This document shows positions 8,271 through 16,735 of a stretch of DNA of 64,000 bases, one piece after another. This DNA is from Sciscionella sediminilitoris. GTDB lineage: Bacteria; Actinomycetota; Actinomycetes; Mycobacteriales; Pseudonocardiaceae. Where the stretch lies: assembly GCF_000737195.2 (NCBI RefSeq), contig NZ_JALM01000009.1, positions 62,001 to 126,000 of the forward strand, read 5' to 3'. Position 1 is the first letter of the stretch; every line of letters begins with the position of its first letter. The position numbers and the translations under genes are program-made. A model generated the notes under the pieces. The model was not told where the DNA came from. It was given only the letters and a program-made list of their open reading frames with translations, and ran no database searches.

Positions 8271-9881
8271 GTGGGTTCGCAGTCGGAGATCGCCCTGGCC
8301 TGGCATCGCTCGAAACAGTACGGCGTCGATCCGGAACGCGCGCTGAACAACATCGCCATCGCCGAGGTCGACCGCTCCAGCCGGCTGCTGCACGCCGCGG
8401 CTCCCGTGCTCGAAGCATTGACCGAACAGTTGGAGGGCACCAGATTCGGGCTGGCCCTGACCGACCGGGATTGCCGGATCGTGTACCGCTGGCTTGCCGA
8501 TCCGAGCATGGACCGGGCGATCTCCTCGATCGGATTCGTGCACGGCGCCCAGCTGGACGAGGAACGCATCGGGGCCAATGCCTTCGGCACCGCACACGAA
8601 CTGCACCGGGCCGTCCGGATCCACGGCGGCGAGCATTACGCCGAACCACTGCGCGCGTTCTCCTGTTACGGCCATCCCATCAAGCATCCGCTCACCGGCC
8701 GGGTGGAAGGCGTACTCGACATCACCGGCGCGGCCGCGGACAGCAACCCGCTGTTCGCGCCGCTGATCGCCCGCGCGGTCGCCGACATCCGGACCAGGAT
8801 CCTCGAAGGGGCACAGGCCAGCAGGCGGCGGCTGTTCGAGGCTTTCCAATGCGCCACCGCACGCCAGCACTCCCCGGTCGCCGTGCTCGGCGGGGACGTC
8901 GTGCTCGTCAACCGCAGTTGCCTCGACCAGCTCGGTGTCGCCGGGCCCGCGCTGTTACGGGTCGCGGCGGACGAACTGCCCCGCGATCGCGGTATCGAGC
9001 GGCCCCTGTATCTGCCCGATGGTGCCGCGCTGACCGTCACCATGTGCCGCATCGACGGCACCGAGGACGGGGTGCTCTACCGGATCGGAAAGCCGCGCCC
9101 GCAACAGATTTCGCACCCGGCGGCGGAACCGGAAGCGGCGGAGACCGTCTTCGTCACCGGTGAGCCGGGCACCGGTCGCAGTCATACCGCGGAGAAACTG
9201 GCCGGGACCGTGCTCGCCGGGAATGGCGAACCGCTGCGGCTCTCCCCGGCCGATGCCATCCTCGGCGCGGTACCGGAATGGCACGGCGGACTCCGGAAAG
9301 CCTTGCGCGAGAACAGGACGATCATCGTCGAAGACGTGCACCTGTTCCCGGAGCAACACCTCGCACTGCTGCGGTCGATCGTCGGTGACCGTCGTGGCCG
9401 GATCATCTGCACCGCCTGCCGCGACGAGGATCTCGCGGGAGCGGTCGCGGTGCTCGCGGCGCGGTGCTCCCGGCGGATCATCCTGAAACCGTTGCGCGAA
9501 CGCATCGCCGAGCTTCCCGCGCTGGCCGCGCCGATGCTGGCCGAGCGCTTCGGCACACCCGCGCCGGTGTTCACCGACCGGGCCATGGAAATACTGCGAT
9601 CACGTTCCTGGCAGGGAAATCTGGCCGAGCTCCGTGCGCTGACCGAGCGACTGCCCGCACTGTCGCCGGGGACCGGGATCACCCCGGAACACCTGCCCGC
9701 CGAATACCGGATCGGTACCACGCGGCAATTCGGCGGAATGGACCTCGCCGAGCGCAATGCCATCATCGCCGCACTCGAACAGGCCGAGGGCAACAAACAA
9801 CAGGCGGCCCAACTGCTCGGCATCGGCCGGACCACGCTGTACCGGCACATGCGCACCCTCGGGATCCCCGACCTTTCCTGA
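8271..9881 (+). CDS. GAF/AAA/Fis-type transcriptional activator without the GAFTGA loop
   Basis: The 536-residue protein resembles AcoR-type enhancer-binding proteins. A GAF sensor domain spans about residues 55-175. A reduced AAA domain follows near 295-420, with a Walker A-like GEPGTGRS (Arg replacing the usual Lys) and a Walker B-like TIIVEDVH. A Fis-type helix-turn-helix forms the last ~45 residues (NKQQAAQLLGIGRTTLYRHM). The GAFTGA loop that contacts sigma-54 is absent, as expected where sigma-54 is missing, so it probably works with a sigma-70-type holoenzyme. GTG 8271 has GGGAGG ~9 bases upstream and is preferred over ATG 8247. Flanking operons share a candidate binding site (3899-3921, 9921-9938). 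Confidence 0.85.
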   Translation: MGSQSEIALAWHRSKQYGVDPERALNNIAIAEVDRSSRLLHAAAPVLEALTEQLEGTRFGLALTDRDCRIVYRWLADPSMDRAISSIGFVHGAQLDEERIGANAFGTAHELHRAVRIHGGEHYAEPLRAFSCYGHPIKHPLTGRVEGVLDITGAAADSNPLFAPLIARAVADIRTRILEGAQASRRRLFEAFQCATARQHSPVAVLGGDVVLVNRSCLDQLGVAGPALLRVAADELPRDRGIERPLYLPDGAALTVTMCRIDGTEDGVLYRIGKPRPQQISHPAAEPEAAETVFVTGEPGTGRSHTAEKLAGTVLAGNGEPLRLSPADAILGAVPEWHGGLRKALRENRTIIVEDVHLFPEQHLALLRSIVGDRRGRIICTACRDEDLAGAVAVLAARCSRRIILKPLRERIAELPALAAPMLAERFGTPAPVFTDRAMEILRSRSWQGNLAELRALTERLPALSPGTGITPEHLPAEYRIGTTRQFGGMDLAERNAIIAALEQAEGNKQQAAQLLGIGRTTLYRHMRTLGIPDLS

Positions 9882-9920
9882 CCCGGTGCACGGGGAAGTG
9901 CGCCCACTGAAGCGATCCAG

Positions 9921-9938
9921 CGTTTCAAGATGGAACAC
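9921..9938. promoter_or_regulatory. Second copy of the GTTTCAA/TGGAACA operator
   Basis: CGTTTCAA-G-ATGGAACACG lies 65 bases before the Tat-exported FAD oxidoreductase at 10003. It keeps the GTTTCAA-N-(T/A)TGGAACA core of the site at 3899-3921. The outer arms differ, so it may be a weaker site for the same regulator. Confidence 0.5.
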
Positions 9939-10002
9939 GGACCGGAGAGTGCTCCGTGCCATTCTCGGAATCGGCTGCGGTTCGGCGATTTCAGGAGGCA
10001 CG

Positions 10003-11874
10003 ATGGCCAGCGCGGATGAGCGGAAAACGGGCGGTGACTCGGAACGGGGCATCTCCTCGCGGCGTTCGGTGCTGCAGGCCGCGGGTGTGGCCGGTCTCGG
10101 TGTCCTGCTGGCATCGGCCACCGGGGTTCCGGCCTCGGCGGCCGCGGCGAAAGGGCGCAGGGTGGCGGTGTTCGGTGCCGGTCCCGGTGGCATGAGTGTC
10201 GCGCACGAACTGGCCGAGCGCGGTTTCCAGGTGGATGTCTACGATCGGTTTTCGCGGCTCGGTGGCGGGGTTCGCTCGTACGTGACACCGGGCGGGGGTA
10301 CCGCGGGCCGCCCGGCGCTGCCCAATACGAGCGGCGGCCACTTCTTCCTTCCCGGTTATGCGGCCATGCCGGACCTGCTCGGCCGGATCCCGACCGGCGA
10401 CGGGCGCACGGTCCTCGACCGGCTCGCCTTTTCCTCGCAGGGGATGCTCGGCGGCCGGATCGGTGTCAACGGCGCGCTCATCGGGCTGGGGATACCGACT
10501 TCCCTGGAGCGGATCGGGGAATTCAACCCCGCGCAGATCGTGCAGACCATTCAGGGAACCCTGCAGCTGCTCGGCGGTTTCCGGCTCTCGGATATTCCGC
10601 ACCTGGCGAGCAAGATCGCCGCCTGGGTCACCAGCGGAACACTGCGCAGGGAGAACCAGCTGGAGTACATCGACCTGGAATACGGCTTCTTCCGCAGCGA
10701 ACTGCTTTCCCCGACCGCGCACACGCTCATCCGGGACCTCGCGACCACGGTCTCGGTGGATTCCCCGACCCGCGGGATCAATTCCCTGGTGTATCTCACC
10801 GCCATCATCGACCAGATCATCAACATGCTCGCCGGGCGGCGCACGTATCCGAAGTCCCCGGAGAAGGTGCTCGACATCCTCACCGACGGCCCGGAAACCG
10901 AGGTGTGGTTCGACCCGTGGGCACGGTATCTGCGCGGCCTCGGCACCCGGTTCCACATGCGGCGCACCCTGACCCGGCTCGGTGTCGAGAACGGACGGAT
11001 CGCCGGTGCGGAGATCACGGATGAGCGCGGCCGCACCGAACGGGTCGATGCGGACTGGTACGTGCTGGCGATGCCACCGGACCGGATGCGCCCGCTGCTG
11101 AGCAGGGAACTGCTCGCCGCCGATCCCGGGCTGGCGAACGTGCGAAAGCTGGATCCCGCGGTGGAATCCGGGTTCGAGATCTTCTTCCGCGATCCGGTCG
11201 GTTTCGAGGGTGGCCAGGTCACCAACCGCAACGGTGACCAAGAGTGGCTGCTCACGCTCGTCGGGCTCTCCGAGATCTGGGGTATCGACCTTCGCGAGTT
11301 CGGTGACGGACAGGCGAAGGGGATGCTGTCCGTGGAGTTCAACAATCATCCCTACTTCGACACACCGGGAATCCTGTACGGAAAACCGCTCAAGGACCTG
11401 AACTACGCACAGGCCTTCGACGAGATCCGCGCCCATATCGAACGGGGGATCCCGGACGGGAAAGCCTTGCTGGACAAGGACAATCTCCTCGGCTGGCGCC
11501 CGCACCCGACACTGTCCTGGACGGGGAGATCGGGCTGGACCGTGCCCGATCACCGCACCGCATCCGCGCCCGGAACGACCAAGTACTTTCCCGATCAGGT
11601 GCGCAGGATCCCCAACCTGTTCCTGGCCGGTGGCAGCACCAAGACCGCGATCGGCGGGGACAACATGGACTCGGCCGCCCTTTCCGCGAAGCTGGCCACC
11701 AACTGGATCATCGAGGCCGCCGGGGTGCGTGAACCGCACACCGAGCTGCCGTTCTATGGCCCGCCGCCCGAACTCGAGGCCGCACGCCGGGACGACGACC
11801 GCCGTTTCCGCGCGGGCCTTCCGCACGCCTTCGATCTCGTCGCCCCGGCCAGGATGCCGCCGCCGCGGGGCTGA
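10003..11874 (+). CDS. Tat-exported FAD-dependent oxidoreductase (amine oxidase/desaturase fold)
   Basis: The 623-residue protein has a Tat signal (SSRRSVLQAAG, hydrophobic stretch, cleavage near ASAAAA). The dinucleotide-binding motif VFGAGPGGMSVAHELAERG and VYDRFSRLGGG follow, the pattern of flavin amine oxidases and carotenoid/squalene desaturases. The C-terminus has the FAD-closing region FLAGGSTKTAIGGDNMDSA. It should act outside the cytoplasmic membrane on a hydrophobic substrate. The substrate is not readable. AGGAGG lies 4 bases before the ATG. It is followed 33 bases later by a secreted CrtC/AttH-like protein, and the pair recalls carotenoid-modifying gene neighbours. A candidate activator site lies upstream at 9921-9938. 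Confidence 0.82.
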   Translation: MASADERKTGGDSERGISSRRSVLQAAGVAGLGVLLASATGVPASAAAAKGRRVAVFGAGPGGMSVAHELAERGFQVDVYDRFSRLGGGVRSYVTPGGGTAGRPALPNTSGGHFFLPGYAAMPDLLGRIPTGDGRTVLDRLAFSSQGMLGGRIGVNGALIGLGIPTSLERIGEFNPAQIVQTIQGTLQLLGGFRLSDIPHLASKIAAWVTSGTLRRENQLEYIDLEYGFFRSELLSPTAHTLIRDLATTVSVDSPTRGINSLVYLTAIIDQIINMLAGRRTYPKSPEKVLDILTDGPETEVWFDPWARYLRGLGTRFHMRRTLTRLGVENGRIAGAEITDERGRTERVDADWYVLAMPPDRMRPLLSRELLAADPGLANVRKLDPAVESGFEIFFRDPVGFEGGQVTNRNGDQEWLLTLVGLSEIWGIDLREFGDGQAKGMLSVEFNNHPYFDTPGILYGKPLKDLNYAQAFDEIRAHIERGIPDGKALLDKDNLLGWRPHPTLSWTGRSGWTVPDHRTASAPGTTKYFPDQVRRIPNLFLAGGSTKTAIGGDNMDSAALSAKLATNWIIEAAGVREPHTELPFYGPPPELEAARRDDDRRFRAGLPHAFDLVAPARMPPPRG

Positions 11875-11907
11875 GAAACCCGCTTCATCGCGAGAAAAGG
11901 AGAGGAC

Positions 11908-13164
11908 ATGACGATTCGCACCAGGCTCGGCCGAAGGCGTGCCGTACGCCCGCCGAGGCTGCTCGCCGTCCTGGCCGCCGTACTGCTCGCCGTCTCACTG
12001 GGCAGTGTTCCGGCATCGGCGGCCGGAGAGCAGGCCATTCCGGAGTGGCAGAAATACGAACCGAAGGGATACGACACCTCCCCGCTCCCGAAGGAGAAAC
12101 AGGCCAGGGTGGCTACGCCGGAGGATACCGCGCTCGACAAACTGAACGGCGAGATCGTCGTCTCCTGGTGGAAGCTCAAGAATCCCAAGGATCCGAAGCG
12201 CTCGCTGTTCGTGCTCGAAGCCGAGCCCGGGTGGAAGCAGCCGAGGCAGATCGGGCAACAGGGAACCTATGTCTGGGCCATCGCGGACGAGGCCAACGAG
12301 GAACAACCGCAGTTCCCGTTCCTGAACGGGATCATTTCCTTCAAGCGGGGGCTGCCGTTCGGTGGCTCTCCGGGAACCGCGACGATCGACGGTAAGCCGG
12401 GAATTCGCGGGAACAACCTCAGCTTCGACCACGATCCCGCGGCGAACACCTGGCATGTGCAGGGGCAGTCGCCGAACAATTCGGCGAACTTCACCGTCGA
12501 TCAGGTCGTCCCGGGATCGGTCGGTTCCTATTACCCGCCCGATGGGCACACCACCGGGCCGACGAATGTGGACGCGGTGGCGAACGGCCGGGTGCACGGG
12601 AGCTTGACGCTCAACGGACGCAAGATCGATCTGGACGGCTGGCGGACCAATTACTGGCGGATGAACATGTTCCCGAGCGTGTTCGACAGCCAGCTCAACC
12701 CGGTGACCTCCTGGCGCGGCTGGGAATGGAACATGGTCCTGGAACCCGACGGCGGGGCGAGCCAGTATTACGCCATGATGGATCCGAGCGGCCGGATGCA
12801 CGACGGCTATCTCGTCGACGCCCGCCCATCGGGGACCCGGGTCTGCTCGCGGATCACCATGAAATTCGGCGACTACCACTGGGGCCGGTCGATGTTCGGG
12901 GACATCTCGCCGCCGTTCCAGCGCTACACCATTCCGGGATGGATCAAGGTGAAATGCGCACCGGGTGAGAAGGTGCAGATGGAGAAGACCTTCTACCCGG
13001 ACTCGCGGGACTACGTCGACGCCGGGCTGCTGACCGCGACCGAGATGCCGATGCACACCGTTCCCGGTTCGTTCGGCACCTACGAACACATGCGGTATTC
13101 CACCTACCGCGCGCAGAAATTCGCCGAGCGGAACCAGCCAGCGCAGGCTCAGCAGAGCCAGTAG
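11908..13164 (+). CDS. Secreted CrtC/AttH-like (lipocalin-like) protein
   Basis: The 418-residue protein has a Sec signal peptide (Arg-rich start, then an Ala/Leu/Val core, cleavage near PASAAG, residue ~39). The mature part is rich in Trp, Gly and Tyr. Segments such as SWRGWEWNMVLEPDGG and MMDPSGRMHDGYLVD resemble the paired lipocalin-like domains of hydroxyneurosporene synthase (CrtC) and AttH. CrtC adds water to carotenoid ends; whether this protein does so is unknown. It lies directly behind the exported FAD oxidoreductase, most likely in one transcript, so the two probably act on the same exported hydrophobic compound. The family call is tentative. Confidence 0.55.
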   Translation: MTIRTRLGRRRAVRPPRLLAVLAAVLLAVSLGSVPASAAGEQAIPEWQKYEPKGYDTSPLPKEKQARVATPEDTALDKLNGEIVVSWWKLKNPKDPKRSLFVLEAEPGWKQPRQIGQQGTYVWAIADEANEEQPQFPFLNGIISFKRGLPFGGSPGTATIDGKPGIRGNNLSFDHDPAANTWHVQGQSPNNSANFTVDQVVPGSVGSYYPPDGHTTGPTNVDAVANGRVHGSLTLNGRKIDLDGWRTNYWRMNMFPSVFDSQLNPVTSWRGWEWNMVLEPDGGASQYYAMMDPSGRMHDGYLVDARPSGTRVCSRITMKFGDYHWGRSMFGDISPPFQRYTIPGWIKVKCAPGEKVQMEKTFYPDSRDYVDAGLLTATEMPMHTVPGSFGTYEHMRYSTYRAQKFAERNQPAQAQQSQ

Positions 13165-13206
13165 GGGAGCCGGAACACCTGGACCGCGCTGAACGCCCGG
13201 GCACGA

Positions 13207-13803
13207 TCACAGGGCGAACAGCCGGTCCAGGTGTGCATCGATGGCGGAAAGGGCTCCCTCTGGCCGCACGACGCCGAGCTCGAGCAGGGTGGTGAATCCG
13301 GTGAGGGCGAGCAGCAGATCGGTCTCGGCAACGGGATCGCGGTGAGCCTCGATGTGCCCATCGGCGATCGCGGTGCGGATCAGCTCCTCGAGCCCGGCGC
13401 GCGCATGCCGGAGATCAACGCCGGCCTGCTCGCGTAGTTCGCGGTCGTGCAGTGCCTCCAGCACATAGGCGGCGCTCATCCGGCTGGTAGCGCGGGAATC
13501 GGACTGCAACGGCAGTAGCTCGGTGAGCATCAGCCGCAGGAGATCGCGAGGGTGCGGTTCCCCGCCGAGCCGGTGCAGCCGGTTCTGCACGCGCAGCGCG
13601 CGCTGTTCGGCGGCGAAGTCCATGGCGAAGGTGAGCATCGCGGTCCGGGAACCGAAGTAGTGCTGCAGCTGCCCGAGGGAGATCCCTGCCTCCTGCGCGA
13701 CCTCGCGCATCGTGGCCTTGGCGACTCCCTGCTGGTCCACGACCCGCCACAGCGCACGGGCGATCGCCTCGCGGCGCTGGCGGTGATCGACCTGCTTCGG
13801 CAT
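13207..13803 (-). CDS. TetR family transcriptional regulator
   Basis: A 198-residue protein with a typical N-terminal TetR helix-turn-helix (KATMREVAQEAGISLGQLQHYF, about residues 28-49) and a variable helical ligand domain. It is divergent from the carboxylesterase at 13879, whose gene it probably represses. An inverted repeat GGTTCCAA...TTGGAACC lies between them. ATG 13803 places the DNA-binding helices at the expected distance from the N-terminus. Confidence 0.88.
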   Translation of the reverse strand: MPKQVDHRQRREAIARALWRVVDQQGVAKATMREVAQEAGISLGQLQHYFGSRTAMLTFAMDFAAEQRALRVQNRLHRLGGEPHPRDLLRLMLTELLPLQSDSRATSRMSAAYVLEALHDRELREQAGVDLRHARAGLEELIRTAIADGHIEAHRDPVAETDLLLALTGFTTLLELGVVRPEGALSAIDAHLDRLFAL

Positions 13804-13819
13804 CCGAACTCTCTCCCGT

Positions 13820-13859
13820 GGTTCCAATACATGTGACATAATACAGTTGACTTGGAACC
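13820..13859. promoter_or_regulatory. Wide inverted repeat between the TetR and carboxylesterase genes
   Basis: Perfect 8-base arms GGTTCCAA (13820-13827) and TTGGAACC (13852-13859) enclose 24 bases containing AT-rich promoter-like sequence. TetR dimers can bind such separated half-sites. The TTGGAAC half also appears in the operator at 3899-3921, which may be coincidence. Confidence 0.45.
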
Positions 13860-13878
13860 TCGGCGAGGGGAGTGGGGC

Positions 13879-15375
13879 ATGTCCGGTTCGGGGCAACCGC
13901 CCAGGGTGCGCACGGCCGATGGGATGGTGCAGGGCCGGTGGCGGCCGGGGCTCGCCGAGTTCCGCGGCATCCCCTACGCCCAGCCCCCGGTCGGCGCGCT
14001 GCGCTTCACCGCGCCCGTCCCGCCGGTGCCCTGGGATGGCACCAGGCAGGCCACGGAGTTCGGTGCCCCGCCGCCGCAGTCCGGCCCGGTGCAGGTGGCG
14101 GCGGAGCGGGACCCGGACTGGCTGAGCCTCAACATCGGCACCCCGGATCCCGGTGCGGCCGGTCTTCCGGTGCTGGTGTGGATCCCCGGCGGCGCCTACA
14201 TCACGGCGGTGAGCGGTGATCCGATGTATGACCCCGCCGAATTGTGCGCGGCGGGGATCGTCGTGGTGAGCCTGAACTACCGGGTGGGCATCGAGGGGTT
14301 CGCGCAGCTGGACGGTGCCCCGGCCAATCGGGGATTGCTGGACCAGCTGGCCGCGCTGGAATGGGTGCAGCAGAACATCGCGCGGTTCGGCGGTGATCCC
14401 GGCCGGGTCACGGTCGCCGGACAGTCCGCGGGTGCCGGATCGGTCGCCGCGCTGCTGACCAGGAAGCGGGCGCGGCAACTGTTCCGCAGGGCCATGACCC
14501 ATTCGGTACCGGGCAGCCATGCCGTGCCCGCCCTCGCGGAGCGCGTCGCCCGCACGTTCGCGGACCGGCTCGGGGCGGCGCCCACCGCGGCCGCGCTCGG
14601 CGAGTTCGATCCCTGGCGGCTGGCCGCGGAACTCACCGCCTTCAACACCGAGCTCTCCGCCGATCGCGCGCGCTGGGGCCGGATGGCGCAGGCCGGGGTG
14701 GCCGTCTGCCCGGTGCTCGATGGCGAGGTTCTTCCGGAAACCCCGTGGTCCGCACTCGCCGGTGGGCGGGCGGACGGCATCGAACTGTTCGCCGGGCACA
14801 CCCGAGAGGAGTTCCGGCTGTTCTCCGTGATGGCCGGGCGGGCCGGGACCTTCACCGAGCAGGAAACGCGGACCGCGCTGGAGGGTCTGGCCCCGCAACC
14901 GGGCGGCGCGCGGGCCTACCGCGCGGCCTATCCGCGCGCGGGTGCCGAGGAACTGCTGGAGACCGTGTTCTCCGATGCCCTGTTCCGGATGCCGTCGGTG
15001 CACCTCGCCGAGGCGAACGCGAAGGCGGGCGGCGACTCCTTCCTGTTCGAACTGGGCCTTGCCGCGCCCGGGCTGGGCGGCGTGCTCGGCGCGTGCCACA
15101 GCCTCGATGTCCCGCTCGCCTTCGGCACCCTGGACAGTCCCACCGGCAGCCAGGTGTTCGGCGCGCAGCCGGGCCCCGAGATCCGCAAGGTTTCCCGGGA
15201 ACTGCGGCAGGCCTGGGCCCGCTTCGTCACCGATGGTGACCCCGGATGGCCCGCGTATCACCCCGACCGGCGGCTCACCCGCGTACTGGACACCGATTCC
15301 CGGACCGTTCCCTATCCCGAGGAGGAATCCCGCCGGATCTGGGCGGAGCATTTCCCGGTCCCGTTCGGATCCTGA
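13879..15375 (+). CDS. Type-B carboxylesterase
   Basis: The 498-residue protein opens with the family's FRGIPYAQPPVG motif. It has the oxyanion-hole segment IPGGAY, the nucleophile elbow GQSAGAGS (Ser183), a Glu of the triad in HTREEF, and a His in GACHSLDVP. It hydrolyses carboxylic esters, probably in the cytoplasm since no signal peptide is seen. ATG 13879 follows a GAGGGGAG ribosome site. An upstream TTG at 13852 falls inside the operator repeat and is unlikely to be the start. Its 3' end overlaps the remnant frame of the truncated amidohydrolase on the other strand. Confidence 0.92.
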   Translation: MSGSGQPPRVRTADGMVQGRWRPGLAEFRGIPYAQPPVGALRFTAPVPPVPWDGTRQATEFGAPPPQSGPVQVAAERDPDWLSLNIGTPDPGAAGLPVLVWIPGGAYITAVSGDPMYDPAELCAAGIVVVSLNYRVGIEGFAQLDGAPANRGLLDQLAALEWVQQNIARFGGDPGRVTVAGQSAGAGSVAALLTRKRARQLFRRAMTHSVPGSHAVPALAERVARTFADRLGAAPTAAALGEFDPWRLAAELTAFNTELSADRARWGRMAQAGVAVCPVLDGEVLPETPWSALAGGRADGIELFAGHTREEFRLFSVMAGRAGTFTEQETRTALEGLAPQPGGARAYRAAYPRAGAEELLETVFSDALFRMPSVHLAEANAKAGGDSFLFELGLAAPGLGGVLGACHSLDVPLAFGTLDSPTGSQVFGAQPGPEIRKVSRELRQAWARFVTDGDPGWPAYHPDRRLTRVLDTDSRTVPYPEEESRRIWAEHFPVPFGS

Positions 15376-15785
15376 TCGGCTAGGCAGGTCACGGCGAATC
15401 CGTCCATGTGCAGCTCGTCGGCGCAGCGCGTGATCTCGGCGAGCGCGGCCCGCGGGTCATCGGTCGGCAGCGCGGCGAGCAGACCGAACCGGGCGGGGTG
15501 AGCGGCGACGTAGTCGTTGGACTCCCGCAGCGCATCGAGAGTTTCGGGGATAGTGCTGAGCAATCGCATCGCGACGCCCGCGCGGTCCATGTAGTCCAGT
15601 GTTCCCGCCATACGCCAGTGGCGGGGCTGCGGTGCGAGGAACCGTTCCGCGCGCATCGCCTGCCACCGGGCCCGCCGTTCCCGGGCCGTGGTCGGCGGGG
15701 TGAAGTGCGCGTGCACATCGCGTAATCCGGTCGCACCTCCGAGGATGATCCGCACGCCGTTCCCAAGGAAGCAAATCCGTTCCAT
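15312..15785 (-). pseudogene. Truncated amidohydrolase (N-terminal fragment)
   Basis: From the start near 15785 the frame encodes an amidohydrolase N-terminus: DVHAHFTPP with the two metal-binding His, then LDYMDRAGVAMRLLS, SNDYVAAHPARFGLLAALPTDD and MDGFAVTC. The homology stops at about 15384. The remaining ~23 codons are unrelated read-through antisense to the end of the esterase gene. A full member needs ~300 residues and a C-terminal metal ligand, so this ~135-residue remnant should not be active. A deletion that joined the esterase end to the amidohydrolase middle would explain it. The start is uncertain (GTG codons exist shortly inside). Confidence 0.75.
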
Positions 15786-15805
15786 GCCGGATATAGACTG
15801 GCCCT

Positions 15806-16735
15806 ATGTCCACGGAGTCCGAGCCGGCGAAGCTGCACAGCCTGGACAACAATCACCTGCACGCCTTGCATGCGCTGCTGACCGAGCGCACGGTCACCGG
15901 TGCGGCGCAGCGTCTCGGTCGTACCCAGCCGACCTTGTCCGCGGTATTGGCCCGGCTGCGCAGGCACTTCTCCGATGATCTGCTGACCAGGTCCGGGAAT
16001 CACTATCAGCTCACCCCGTTCGCGGCCCAGCTGCTCCCGCTCACCAATATCGCCGTGGCCGCGGTCGAACGGGTCTTCTCCGCCGAATCGAGTTTCGATC
16101 CGGCGGGCTCCGAGCGGGTTTTCACCATCGTTTCCTCGGACTACGGAATCAGTGTCATCGGCGCGCCTCTGGTGGCACTGCTGGAAAAACGGGCACCGCG
16201 GGCCAGTGTGCGCTTCGAGCCGGTCACCCCGGAGGTGCTCAGCAGGGATCCGGAGTTCTACCGGAGCGTGGACGGCGTGTTCATGCCGCACGGATATCTC
16301 GATCTCCCGCGGTCGATGGATCTGTTCCGGGACCGGTGGGTCTGTGTGGCGGCCGCGGACAACCCGGCGATCGGGGACCGGCTGAGCATGGCCGAGCTGC
16401 ACAACCTGCCGTGGGTGGCGACCTTCGGTGATCCGCTGGGGCGCGCGCCCGCGTGGCGGCAGATGGAACTGCTCGGCGTCACACCCCGGGTGTGCGCCAC
16501 CGCGGATTCCTTCCTGAGCATGCTGCAACTCGTCCGCCGCACCGGTGGGCTCGCGCTGGTGCAGCACAAGCTCGCCGCCGGGATGGCCGAGGCATTGGGG
16601 GTCCGGATACTGCCCTGCCCGTTCGACGCGGTGCCCATCGTCGAAGCGTTCTGGTGGCATCCGATGCACGATCCGGACTCCGCTCATGCCTGGCTGCGTG
16701 GCTTGCTCACCGAGGCGCGCGCCGAGCTCAGCTGA
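15806..16735 (+). CDS. LysR family regulator (NodD/LinR-like)
   Basis: A 309-residue LysR protein with an N-terminal winged helix ([20 protein letters not shown], ~residues 31-50) and a substrate-binding domain. It is divergent, with only 20 bases between, from the truncated amidohydrolase, and tail-to-tail (8-base overlap) with the aldehyde dehydrogenase. TAGACT at 15795-15800, 5 bases before the ATG, suggests a leaderless transcript. It may once have controlled the now-broken amidohydrolase gene and perhaps also the ALDH/amidohydrolase pair. Confidence 0.9.
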   Translation: MSTESEPAKLHSLDNNHLHALHALLTERTVTGAAQRLGRTQPTLSAVLARLRRHFSDDLLTRSGNHYQLTPFAAQLLPLTNIAVAAVERVFSAESSFDPAGSERVFTIVSSDYGISVIGAPLVALLEKRAPRASVRFEPVTPEVLSRDPEFYRSVDGVFMPHGYLDLPRSMDLFRDRWVCVAAADNPAIGDRLSMAELHNLPWVATFGDPLGRAPAWRQMELLGVTPRVCATADSFLSMLQLVRRTGGLALVQHKLAAGMAEALGVRILPCPFDAVPIVEAFWWHPMHDPDSAHAWLRGLLTEARAELS

